Source: an uncultured Caulobacteraceae bacterium (lineage in GTDB: Bacteria; Pseudomonadota; Alphaproteobacteria; Caulobacterales; Caulobacteraceae). From it: DNA of 30,857 nt. Positions 13,268 to 21,700 of this stretch are shown here, one piece after another. Below the pieces are notes generated by a model, which saw nothing but the letters and a program-made list of their open reading frames with translations, was not told where the DNA came from and made no database searches. The stretch is taken from positions 1 to 30,857 of the forward strand of contig CAMLRH010000005.1 of the NCBI GenBank assembly GCA_946482375.1, given 5' to 3'. Both the position numbers and the translations under genes were made by a program. Each line of letters opens with the position of its first letter. The stretch's first letter is position 1.

Positions 13268-13756
13268 ATGACTGCAAACGTGAAGGTTCCGGGCGTGAGG
13301 ATGGAAGGTCTGATCCTCGACGAGTATCTGCCGTACCGCCTGTCGATCGCGTCCAACGCCGTCAGCAAGCTGATCGCGCGGGCCTATGAGGACCGCTTCG
13401 GGCTGACCATCCCGCAATGGCGGCTGATGGCCGTGCTGGCCGAGAAGCCGATGACCCAGCAGGCCATCGTCGCGCGCACGGCCATGGACAAGGTCACCGT
13501 CAGCCGCGCCGCGCAGGGGCTGGTCAGCCGCCACCTGATCGCGCGCACCGCCCATGAGGTCGACGGCCGCTCACATACCCTGGCGCTGACCATCCAGGGC
13601 CGCGAGCTGCATGGCGAAATCGCGCCACTCGCGCTCGCCTATGAAGCCGCGCTGATGTCGGGGTTGACGCCGGCCGAGGTCGAAGCGCTGAAGCGCCTGC
13701 TGCTGCGGCTCGAAACCGCCGCCGGCCGGTTGTCGGGCGACGTCTCGCTAGGCTGA
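13268..13756 (+). CDS. MarR family transcriptional regulator
   Basis: 162 residues with a winged helix-turn-helix. The core is LTIPQWRLMAVLAEKPMTQQ, then AIVARTAMDKVTVSRAAQGL with the wing VDGRSHTLALTIQGREL. The N-terminal LPYRLSIASNAVSKLIARAYE and C-terminal LTPAEVEALKRLLLRLE helices form the dimer interface. It is directly downstream of the fumarylacetoacetate hydrolase gene and is the obvious candidate regulator of homogentisate catabolism, sensing an aromatic intermediate. This is inference from context. Its last 9 bases overlap the convergent sensor kinase gene. Confidence 0.87.
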   Translation: MTANVKVPGVRMEGLILDEYLPYRLSIASNAVSKLIARAYEDRFGLTIPQWRLMAVLAEKPMTQQAIVARTAMDKVTVSRAAQGLVSRHLIARTAHEVDGRSHTLALTIQGRELHGEIAPLALAYEAALMSGLTPAEVEALKRLLLRLETAAGRLSGDVSLG

Positions 13757-15211
13757 GGCGATCTCGAAGCGGGCGCCGGGGCCGTCGAGGATGGTCAGCC
13801 GCCCGCCCGCCTGACGGGCGAACGATTTCAGTAGGTTAGCCCCGAGCCCGCCGGACCGCTCGAACTCCGCGGGCAGGCCGACGCCGTCGTCGGAGACCAG
13901 CAGCCGCCAGTGCTCGCCGTGAGTCTCGAAACGCACCTCGATGCGGCCCGTCCGCCCCTCGGGGAAGGCGTACTTGATCGCGTTGGTGACCAGCTCGTTG
14001 ACCGCCATGCCAAGGGGCAGGGCGTGGTCGGTGGTCATGACCGCCGCGTCGGCCAGGACCTCCAGCCTCACCCGCTCGCCGTCCGTCAGGCCCTGCGCCA
14101 GCCCGTTGCAGAGGTCGCGCAGGTAGTCGGCGAAGTCGACCGAATGCGGTTGCCCGCCGGCATAGAGGTGGGCGTAGGCCTGGGCGATCGACATCACCTG
14201 ATTGACCGCCGCGTTGAGCTGTTCGCGCGTCTCCGGGTGCTCAGACCGCCTGGCGCGCAGCGTCAGCAGGCTGGCCACGGTGGCGAAGCTGTTCTTCACT
14301 CGATGGTTCAGCTCCTGCAGCAACATGAGGTTGTCGGCCTCGGCCTGCTTGCGGTCGGTGATGTCCATCGCGGTGCCGATGGCCCGGATCGCATTGCACT
14401 CGGCGTCGCCCAGCACCCGTCCATGCGCCAGCAGCCAGAGGACCGTCCCGTCGGGCCGGACCAGCCGGTGCTCAAGGGTGTAGTCGCCGCCGCCCGCGTT
14501 CACGACCTCGCCGTAGGTCTCCAACACCCGGTCGCGGTCGCCGGGGTGCACGCCGTTGATGAAGGTGTCGAAGTCGACGGGATCATCGACGCCCACACCG
14601 TACATCTCCCGGATGCGGGCGTTCCACATGAGGTCGCCCGTGACGATGTCGTATTCCCAGAGGCCCAGCCGGGCGGCGTCGATGGCCAGCTCCAGCCGCT
14701 CCTGGCTGTTCTTCAGCAGCGCCTCGGCCGAATGGCGGGCCGTAATGTCGATCTGGAAGCCTTCCCACAGCGTCGAGCCGTCCGGCAGCTTGCGGGGCGA
14801 CGAGGTTAGCCGGCGCCAGCGCCGCTGGCCGTCGGGCAGCTGGAACTGCACCTCGATGTCGAAGGGGTGCAGCGTCTCCAGCGCTTCGGTCTCGGCCTCG
14901 TGCAGCCGGCGGCGATCTTCCTTGGCGATGAGGCTGTAGAGGGCCTCGGAGTCCTTCAGGGCCTGCTCGACGGTCACGCCGCCGTTCAGCGCGGGGCAGG
15001 TGTCGGCCACGAAGGTGAAGCGCCGCTCAGCGCGGTCGGCCGAGACATGGACCTGATAGGCCATCCCGTGCGGCAGCGCCTCGGCGAGTGAGCGGAGCCT
15101 CGCCTGGCTCTCGCCGGACGTGCGCGCGCGGCGCGGGTCGGTCCGCTGAAGAACGTCGGTGATGCGAGGAGCCTCCCCGGATTGCGGACGACCATCGCGC
15201 CGCGGACCCAT
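13748..15211 (-). CDS. PAS-domain sensor histidine kinase (HisKA_2/HWE-like)
   Basis: About 487 residues, no membrane segments, so cytoplasmic. It has two visible PAS/PAC units (about 55-160 and 165-295), the second ending with the PAC signature RAIGTAMDITDRKQAEA. A HisKA_2 phospho-acceptor segment follows (LLQELNHRVKNSFATVASLL, His near residue 302). The ATPase domain shows NELVTNAIKYAFPEG and VSDDGVGLPAEF. Such kinases often act in general stress or light/redox responses with orphan response regulators, and no partner is adjacent. The start is ATG at 15211; a GTG at 15214 would add one residue. Confidence 0.88.
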   Translation of the reverse strand: MGPRRDGRPQSGEAPRITDVLQRTDPRRARTSGESQARLRSLAEALPHGMAYQVHVSADRAERRFTFVADTCPALNGGVTVEQALKDSEALYSLIAKEDRRRLHEAETEALETLHPFDIEVQFQLPDGQRRWRRLTSSPRKLPDGSTLWEGFQIDITARHSAEALLKNSQERLELAIDAARLGLWEYDIVTGDLMWNARIREMYGVGVDDPVDFDTFINGVHPGDRDRVLETYGEVVNAGGGDYTLEHRLVRPDGTVLWLLAHGRVLGDAECNAIRAIGTAMDITDRKQAEADNLMLLQELNHRVKNSFATVASLLTLRARRSEHPETREQLNAAVNQVMSIAQAYAHLYAGGQPHSVDFADYLRDLCNGLAQGLTDGERVRLEVLADAAVMTTDHALPLGMAVNELVTNAIKYAFPEGRTGRIEVRFETHGEHWRLLVSDDGVGLPAEFERSGGLGANLLKSFARQAGGRLTILDGPGARFEIASA

Positions 15212-15298
15212 CACCGCAACCTATTATGGGCCCCGTCCCCTGTCGGTCGGGCGCCCGACTTGCGCGCCGACGCCTTAGGCTCTAGCTCACGCCCTGCC

Positions 15299-15384
15299 GC
15301 CCCAGTGGCGAAATGGTAGACGCGGGAGACTCAAAATCTCTTGCCGGTAACGGCGTGCTGGTTCGAGTCCGGCCTGGGGCACCA
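15299..15384 (+). tRNA. tRNA-Leu (anticodon CAA)
   Basis: Acceptor stem GCCCCAG/CTGGGGC with encoded CCA. The D-arm contains AAATGGTAGA, the anticodon stem is GGAGA/TCTCT with loop CTCAAAA giving anticodon CAA, and a long variable arm (TGCCGGTAACGGCG) marks a class II leucine tRNA. The T-arm holds GGTTCGAGTCC. It reads UUG codons, which are rare in this GC-rich genome. Confidence 0.95.
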
Positions 15385-15421
15385 TAACGGGCGCAATGGC
15401 GCCATCGCGAAAACGCAAGGC

Positions 15422-16429
15422 TCAGGCGCGCCGGCGCCGTGGGTCGGCCGCCTCCGGCGCCGTCAGCCCACGCCGCGCGAAGTAGCGCTCAAGCTCCGGC
15501 TGGAAGTCGGTCGGGGCGACATACTCCTTGCGATACCAGGGCTGCGTCTTCTGGTCGAAGACCTCTTCCAGCCAACCGGTGACGTGCTTCACCCGCGCCG
15601 ATCGCGCGAGTTCGCGACGGTAGGATAGCCACATGGTGATGGGGCCATGGCGGGTCACCTCGAGCTTCACGAGGGTCGGATCGAAGCACAGCGCCGCCGT
15701 CGGCAGGGGACCGATCCCGACGCCTTCGCGAATGGCGTTGAAGGAGGCGGCGCTGGAGTTGGTCTGCAGCCGGGCCCGCATCATCGCCTGGACGGCGTTG
15801 GCCTCCTCCGTCAACTGATAGACCTGCGCCGCATGATGCACGTAGGGGTGGGTCAGCGCCTCCTGCATGCTCCCGGGCCGGCCGTAGAGGTCGACGTAAC
15901 TGCGGGCTGCGAACAGGTCGTAGTGGAAGTAGGCGAGAGGCTTGGTGATGGCCTCGTCCTGATCGGGCTTCTGGAAGGTCAGCGCGATGTCGATGTCGCC
16001 CTTCAACGGCTGATCGGGCCACAGCCCGCAGTCGATCGCGAGGTCGATCTCCGGATAGGCACGCATGAAATCCGGCATTCCGGGTGTCAGGAAAACGCCC
16101 GCAATGCCATCCGGCGCCGACAGCTTCACCATCCCGCGCGGCGAGTCATCCAGGCCCGCCAGTTCGAGTTCCAGCGCAGCGGCCGAACGCTCCATGGTCT
16201 CGACGCGCTCGAACGCGATCTTGCCCGCCTCCGTGAGCGTGACGCCCTGCGCCGAGCGGGTCAGCAGCCGCACGCCCAGCCTGGCTTCAAGGTTGTCCAG
16301 CGCGCGGGTAAGGGTCGAAGTGCTCACGCCCAGGGCCCGCGCGGCGGCGCCGAAACTGCCGGCCTCCGCAACGGCCCAGAACAGTCGTAGTTCGCTGAAA
16401 TCCGCCTTGCGCCGGGCCACGCTGGGCAT
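15422..16429 (-). CDS. LysR family transcriptional regulator
   Basis: 335 residues. The N-terminal winged helix (residues about 10-70) reads FSELRLFWAVAEAGSFGAAA then LGVSTSTLTRALDNLEARLG. A periplasmic-binding-protein-like effector domain follows, with the DIALTFQKPDQ and REGVGIGPLPTAAL segments. The start is ATG at 16429 (MPSVARRK). An earlier ATG at 16495 would put the strong dyad at 16447-16465 inside the gene and is less likely. It is divergent from the isochorismatase-like gene, the usual LysR layout, so that gene is its probable target. Confidence 0.87.
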   Translation of the reverse strand: MPSVARRKADFSELRLFWAVAEAGSFGAAARALGVSTSTLTRALDNLEARLGVRLLTRSAQGVTLTEAGKIAFERVETMERSAAALELELAGLDDSPRGMVKLSAPDGIAGVFLTPGMPDFMRAYPEIDLAIDCGLWPDQPLKGDIDIALTFQKPDQDEAITKPLAYFHYDLFAARSYVDLYGRPGSMQEALTHPYVHHAAQVYQLTEEANAVQAMMRARLQTNSSAASFNAIREGVGIGPLPTAALCFDPTLVKLEVTRHGPITMWLSYRRELARSARVKHVTGWLEEVFDQKTQPWYRKEYVAPTDFQPELERYFARRGLTAPEAADPRRRRA

Positions 16430-16440
16430 CGGATCACCCC

Positions 16441-16473
16441 CACAAATTGCAAGACGCCCTTGCAACCTTTGTG
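16441..16473. promoter_or_regulatory. LysR-type operator in a divergent promoter
   Basis: TTGCAAG (16447-16453) and CTTGCAA (16459-16465) form a perfect 7-bp dyad with a 5-base spacer. It is flanked by further arms CACAAA (16441-16446) and TTTGTG (16468-16473). It is centred 27 bases upstream of the lysR start, where autoregulatory boxes usually sit. Confidence 0.65.
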
Positions 16474-16503
16474 GCTGCTCAGCCTCCGGCGGCAAGCTCT
16501 ATG

Positions 16504-16534
16504 AAACCCCTGCTTGAAGCAAGCGGGGGGTTTT
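16504..16534 (+). terminator. terminator-like hairpin directly before the isochorismatase-like start
   Basis: AAACCCC (16504-16510) and GGGGTTT (16527-16533) pair around a partly self-pairing TGCTTGAAGCAAGC, ending in TTTT. It ends one base before the GTG at 16536 and contains the G-run that would serve as its ribosome-binding site. It may act as an attenuator or translational block. Confidence 0.45.
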
Positions 16535-16535
16535 C

Positions 16536-17099
16536 GTGGGACAATTTGCAGCGGGTGAAACACGCCGGGCGGCGTCGGGGCCGGAGGCGGCCGCCTCGCG
16601 CCTGCTCATTTGCCTCGACCTTCAGCAGGCCAGCCTGTCCGGATCGGATGGCGGCGATTGCGTCATCAACGGCCGTCGCGTCCTCGCCCATGCCCGCGAG
16701 GCGGGCTGGGGCGTGGTTCATGTTCATGCCCGCAACGCCGACTCCGAGGGCGGACGGCCGATCGCGGGGTTGCAGCCGCTGGCCAGCGAGCCGCTGATGT
16801 ACCGCAGCGGCGTTTCCGCCTTCTCCAGCCGGATCTTCCGCTGGCTGGTCAAGGGAACGGTGTGTGAGCTGGTCATCATCGGCTACTCGATGTCGTCGTC
16901 CTGCCTGGCGACCGCCCTGGTCGCCTACGACTACGGACTGCGGGTCACGCTTGTCGAAGACGCCGTCGCCGCCTCGCCGGTTGAAGCCCACGCGCACGCG
17001 GCGCTGGAGGCGATCTCCCGTCAGATCGCCAGACCCTTCGTGAACCTGACCTCGACCGCCGATCTGCTTGGCCAGACGCGCCTGCTGCGCGCCGTCTGA
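16536..17099 (+). CDS. isochorismatase-like cysteine hydrolase
   Basis: 187 residues with the isochorismatase-family fold. The catalytic Asp is in LLICLDLQQASL (near residue 29). The catalytic Cys is in MSSSCLATALVAYDYGLRV, followed by EDAVAASP. The family Lys normally before the SAF motif appears as Arg (YRSGVSAFSS), so activity may be altered. The start is unclear. GTG at 16536 is used here, but the +1-related frame from ATG at 16501 (MKPLLEASGGFSWDNLQRVK) also looks protein-like, leaving open a frameshift or a short leader peptide. It is divergent from the LysR gene. The substrate is unknown. Confidence 0.78.
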   Translation: MGQFAAGETRRAASGPEAAASRLLICLDLQQASLSGSDGGDCVINGRRVLAHAREAGWGVVHVHARNADSEGGRPIAGLQPLASEPLMYRSGVSAFSSRIFRWLVKGTVCELVIIGYSMSSSCLATALVAYDYGLRVTLVEDAVAASPVEAHAHAALEAISRQIARPFVNLTSTADLLGQTRLLRAV

Positions 17100-17119
17100 A
17101 CTTTTTTCTCCGACCCATA

Positions 17120-17145
17120 GGCGGATTTTCCGGCGCCGTTCGTCT
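17120..17145 (+). promoter_or_regulatory. candidate ECF promoter of sigma gene 1
   Basis: GGCGGATTTTC (17120-17130), ten bases, CGTCT (17141-17145), 51 bases before the sigma start. The identical elements with identical spacing occur before receptor gene 1 at 18708-18733. A CTTTTTTC tract lies upstream (17101-17108), like an UP element. The CGTC-type -10 is characteristic of ECF sigma promoters. Confidence 0.7.
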
Positions 17146-17196
17146 TGAAGCGCCGGGGCGGCGTCTGCGCTAGGCTGTCCCGGCCGAGGGAGGGCC

Positions 17197-17766
17197 ATGC
17201 ACAGTCGCGCCGAATGGTTCGCCGACCACATCCTGCCGCTGGAGCCGAAGATCCGGTCCTGGCTGCGCAAGGCCGGCTGGACGCGCGAGGAGGTCGAGGA
17301 CCTGGTGCAGGAGACCTACGCCCGGCTGGCCGCGGTCTGGGGATCGGGCGAGGTCGCGCATCCGTCAGCCTATGTCTTTGCCACCGTTCGCAACGTCGCC
17401 GCCGACCAGCTGCGCCGCCAGCGCATCGTCTCCATCCGCACGGTGGCGGATATTTCGCGGCTGAACGTCATGGATGCGGAAATGGACGCCGAGCAGCGGC
17501 TGACCGCCCATGAGGAGCTGGAAGACTTGCGCGCCGCCATCGAACGCCTGCCCGGCCAGTGCCGCGCCGTCTTCGTGCTGCGCAAGGTCGAAGGCCTGTC
17601 GCAGGCGGAGACCGCGAAACGCCTGGGCCTCGCCCAAAGCACCGTCGAGAAACACGTCGCGCGCGGCATGCGCATGGTCGCCGGCTGGTTGACCAGACCC
17701 GAGGAACAAGCCGCCCCAAAGATCGAACCCGAACGAGGTGTCCGTGGAAACCGCCGAGAGGATTGA
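17197..17766 (+). CDS. ECF RNA polymerase sigma factor, FecI-like (cassette 1)
   Basis: 189 residues. Region 2 (about 25-75) contains EEVEDLVQETYARLAAVW and PSAYVFATVRNVAADQLRRQ. Region 4 (about 110-165) contains ERLPGQCRAVFVLRKVEGLS and the recognition helix AQSTVEKHVARGMRMVAGWL. It directs RNA polymerase to a small set of promoters when released by its FecR-type partner. The 3' end overlaps the fecR-like start by 29 bases, so the pair is translationally linked. The motif at 17120-17145 suggests autoregulation. The C-terminal 20 residues (KIEPERGVRGNRRED) are a loose charged tail. Confidence 0.93.
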   Translation: MHSRAEWFADHILPLEPKIRSWLRKAGWTREEVEDLVQETYARLAAVWGSGEVAHPSAYVFATVRNVAADQLRRQRIVSIRTVADISRLNVMDAEMDAEQRLTAHEELEDLRAAIERLPGQCRAVFVLRKVEGLSQAETAKRLGLAQSTVEKHVARGMRMVAGWLTRPEEQAAPKIEPERGVRGNRRED

Positions 17767-18685
17767 GGCCGCCGCCGCAAGGTGGCTCGCCCGCCACGAC
17801 GCGGGCCCGCTCGACGCCGCCGAAGCGGTTGCGTTCGAGGACTGGTGCGCGGGCGATCCGCGCCGACTGGGCGCCTATGTGCGGCTGGAGGCGGTGGCCG
17901 CGCGGCTGGAGCGGGCCGGGGCGCTGTCGGGTATGCCGGCCAAGGCGCCGGCGCGGGCGTGGTTCTATCCGGCGGCCGGAATCGCGGCGGCGTTCGTGCT
18001 GGCGCTGTGGCCCGCATCCGGCGTCATCCAGGATTTCCTGCGAACCGAGCGCTACGCCACCGACATTGGCGAGCAATACCGAACCGCCTTGCCGGACGGC
18101 TCGCTGGTCGAACTGAACACGGCGACGAGGGTGGCCGTCGACCTGACGCCTGAACAGCGCGACATCCGCCTGACCAGGGGCGAGGCGGTGTTCGAGGTCG
18201 CCAAGGACCCGAGCCGGCCATTCGTGGTGCGAACACCGCTCGGCAATATCCGCGCCATCGGCACGGTCTTCGCGGTTCGCAGCGAGAACGGGCTGGAAGT
18301 CGCCGTCACCGAAGGCGCGGTGACCATCGAGCGGGACGGCAAGGTGCTGGCGCGGGTCGCCGCCGGCGAAACCTGCACCCTCAGTCCCTCGGGCGATGTC
18401 CGCCACGAGGAAAACCAGACCCCGCGCATCGCCCGCGAGCTCGCCTGGCGCGAAGGCAAGGTCGCCTTCGCCGGCGAGACGCTGGCCGAAGCGGTGGCGG
18501 AGTTGAACCGCTACAACAAGAACAAGGTCGAAATCGCAGATCCGGACGTCGCCGCCATCCACGTCGGCGGCTACTTCCGCGCCACCGACCCGGCAGGCTT
18601 CGCCCGCGCGCTCGAAAAATCATTCCCGGTCGTCGCGGAGATCGACGGCGACGACATCGTTCTTCGGGCCCGTCCCCCCGTCTGA
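17738..18685 (+). CDS. FecR-type anti-sigma/sensor protein (cassette 1)
   Basis: 315 residues. The cytoplasmic N-terminal DUF4880-like region (ARWLARHDAGPLDAAEAVAF) binds the sigma. One membrane segment spans residues about 75-93 (AWFYPAAGIAAAFVLALW). The periplasmic FecR domain (about 105-200: LPDGSLVELNTATRV, IRAIGTVFAVR) is followed by a C-terminal STN-like DUF4974 region (GETLAEAVAELNRYNKNKVE). It passes the signal from the ligand-loaded receptor to the sigma. The start is GTG at 17738 or GTG at 17744; the latter has GAGG at better spacing. Confidence 0.92.
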   Translation: MSVETAERIEAAAARWLARHDAGPLDAAEAVAFEDWCAGDPRRLGAYVRLEAVAARLERAGALSGMPAKAPARAWFYPAAGIAAAFVLALWPASGVIQDFLRTERYATDIGEQYRTALPDGSLVELNTATRVAVDLTPEQRDIRLTRGEAVFEVAKDPSRPFVVRTPLGNIRAIGTVFAVRSENGLEVAVTEGAVTIERDGKVLARVAAGETCTLSPSGDVRHEENQTPRIARELAWREGKVAFAGETLAEAVAELNRYNKNKVEIADPDVAAIHVGGYFRATDPAGFARALEKSFPVVAEIDGDDIVLRARPPV

Positions 18686-18707
18686 GGAATTTCTTTGTAT
18701 TCGAGTT

Positions 18708-18733
18708 GGCGGATTTTCAGCGCGCTCTCGTCT
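18708..18733 (+). promoter_or_regulatory. candidate ECF promoter of receptor gene 1
   Basis: GGCGGATTTTC (18708-18718), ten bases, CGTCT (18729-18733), 45 bases before the receptor ATG. It is identical in both boxes and spacing to the element before sigma gene 1. An AATTTCTTTG tract lies just upstream. Confidence 0.7.
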
Positions 18734-18778
18734 CAACCCGCACGGCCGCACCGAACGGCCGATGAAGGGGGAGACCAG

Positions 18779-21700
18779 ATGCCAATCCAGAGACGCACGA
18801 AGCTGAACGCCCTGCTGCTCGGCACGACCGCCGCGTGCGCGGTGCTCAGCACGACTGCCTTCGCGGCCGACGAGCCCTCGCGCCAGCGCTTCGACATCCG
18901 TTCGCAGGACGCCGCCGCGGCGCTCAACGAGTATGCCCGCCAGGCCGGCGTGCAGATCGTCTTTCCTTACGACCGAGTGCGCGGTCGCCTGACGCCGGAC
19001 GTGCAGGGCGACCTGACGCGGCAAGAAGCGCTGGCCATGCTGACCGATGGCATGGGCCTGGTCGTCACCTCCGACGCGGCCGGCATGGTCACGCTGAGGG
19101 ACGCCACCGACCCCCAGTCCGGAAGCGCCGCGGGGGACGGCGCTGACGGGACAGTCGACGCCCTGATCGTGACGGCGCAGAAGCGCGAGGAGGACATTCA
19201 GGACGTGCCGATCGCCATTTCGGCGTTCACGCAGGAAGCGCTGGAGCGTTCGCAAGTCGCCGGTGGCCCGGACCTGATTACCCAGGTCCCCAACATGACC
19301 TTCACGAAGACGAATTTCTCGTCCTATTCGATCCAGCTGCGCGGCATCGGCACCCAGGCCATTTCGGCCACCGTCGATCCGGCGGTGGCCGTCGCCTTCA
19401 ACAATACGTCCTTCATCCGTAATCGCTTCTTCGAGCAGGAATTCTACGACCTGCAACGGGTCGAGGTGCTGCGCGGCCCACAGGGCACGCTCTATGGCCG
19501 CAACGCCACGGCCGGTGTCGTGAACATCATCAGCCAGAAGCCCAGCTTCGGCTACGAAGCCAAGCTGTCGGCCGACGTCGCCAACTACAACTCGACCCGC
19601 CTCGAAGGCATGATCAACGTGCCACTGGTCGAGGACATGGTGGCGCTGCGCATCGCCGGCGCCTGGACCAAGCGTGAGGGTTATTCGACCAACGAACTGA
19701 CCGGAAATCAGATCGACGGCCGCGACCTGTGGTCCTCGCGCGTGTCGCTGCGCATCGAGCCGACCGACGCCATCAGCGCCAACATCATCTGGGAACACTT
19801 CGAGGAGGATGACGATCGCCTGCGCTCGGGCAAACAGCTCTGCAAGCGCGACGATCGCACCATGTTCGGCGACGTTCAGCTGCCGGGCCTCTGGTTCTAC
19901 TATTCGAACCCGTTCAGCCAGGGTTGCCTGCCGGCCTCGCTCTATTCACCGGTGTCGTTCCAGGCGCCGGATGGTTTCTCGCTGCCGTTCTACCACCCGC
20001 TTGGGCAGATATTCCTGCCGACGGTCTCGGGCCTCGACCCCTACGCCAGCACGGTGCAGTCGCACGACCTGCGCGTCATCGAATCGACGGTCGACCCGCG
20101 GTATCATGCCGAGACCAATATCGTTGAAGCGCAACTCAGTTTCGACCTGCCGGGAAATCTGACCCTGTCGTCCGAAACCGCCTGGCTGTCGGACGACATC
20201 TTCTCGCTGCAGGACTACAACCGCTTCGCCACAACCGAAGGCGCCTTCGACCAAGCCAAGTGGGACAACCTGCAGACCTTCAACAACGGCGAATTCTGGC
20301 GTGAGAACCTGCTCAACGACGGGGTCTTCTGCGACCCGCAGCTGGGTTGCTCCAGCCGGCTGGTGGCGGTGGACGTATCCACCGCGCGATCGGCCCAGTT
20401 CAGCCAGGAGTTCCGGCTCTCGTCAGACTATGATGGACCGTTCAACTTCAGCCTCGGCGCCAACTACCTGCGCTACGACACCGAAGACAAGTATTACGTC
20501 TTCATCAATACACTGAGCATGCTGGCGGCGATCTCGCCGAATGGCCACTCGCGGCGGCTGCCGCGCTACGAGCCCGGCATTACCGACAACCACGAATGCC
20601 TGCTCAACGGCATCATCGTGGCCGACCCGAACCTCCCGCAGGAGGTCGAGGGCTGCGTCTACATGGACACCAATCCGATCGGCCAGCTGAACGATCTGGG
20701 CCACAACTATTTCCTTTCGAAGAACCCCTACAAGCTGATCAGCTATGCGGTGTTCGGCGAGGGTTATTACGATCTCGCGGAGAACCTGCGGCTGACCGCC
20801 GGTCTGCGCTGGACGGTGGACAAGAAGGAGGCGCCCCGCATTCCGAGCTGGGTGCTGGGCGTCGGCTCGCCGGGCTATGGCGTGCAGGAGGTCGTCGAGC
20901 AGGAATGGCGTGAACCGACCGGCCGTCTGACGCTGGACTGGAAGCCAGACCTGTCGTTCACCGACGACACCATGGTCTATGCGTCCTACTCGCATGGCTA
21001 CAAGGCGGGCGGCTCCAACCCGCCGCCGACCGGCATCGTCTATCGCGGCGCGACCGCGGTAGCCGGCGAGATCGGCGAACTGATCAACACCATGCGCCAG
21101 AACTCGGCGCTCAGCCCGCGCACCTTCAAGCCGGAATTCGTCGATGCGTTCGAAATCGGCACGAAGAACAGTTTGCTCGACGGCGCGCTGACCCTGAATC
21201 TGGCCGCCTTCTACTACGACTATCAAGGCTACCAGATCTCGCAGATCGTCAATCGGTCGGCGATCAACATGAACTTCGACGCAACGGTGTGGGGCCTGGA
21301 GATCGAGGCCGACTGGCGCCCGCTGGAGAACCTGCGGTTGGGCTTCAAGGGGGGTTACGAGGACACCAAGGTCGCCGACGGCTCGCGCGCCATCGACGTC
21401 ATGGAACGCAACTACGGCCACGGTCCCGACAGCGACGATCCCTGGATCGTGGTGCGGCCGTTCCCGACGTTCGCCAACAACTGCGTCATCCCGGTCTTCG
21501 TGCTGGAGCGCGACGGCATGATGAGCACCGGCGGCGGCAATTCGTTCTACAACGGCAACCCGGGTCCTTGTGAGAACGCCTATCTGATCGGCTACGACCC
21601 GGCGACGCTGGCCCCGTACGAGGCTGATCCGGACCCGGTTTGGGGTACGCCACCTGGCTATCCCGGCTGGAATCCGTTCGACCTGTCACAGGGCCACAAC

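Noticed and set aside
11952..13277. 441-codon minus-strand frame ending in the antitoxin sequence
   Set aside because: Only the last 79 codons (from ATG at 12191, with its own ribosome-binding site) encode the antitoxin; the rest is antisense to the hydrolase gene.
17101..17108. CTTTTTTC tract as a terminator for the isochorismatase-like gene
   Set aside because: No GC-rich stem precedes it. Similar AT tracts lie before the other ECF-type promoter motifs, so an upstream promoter element is more likely.
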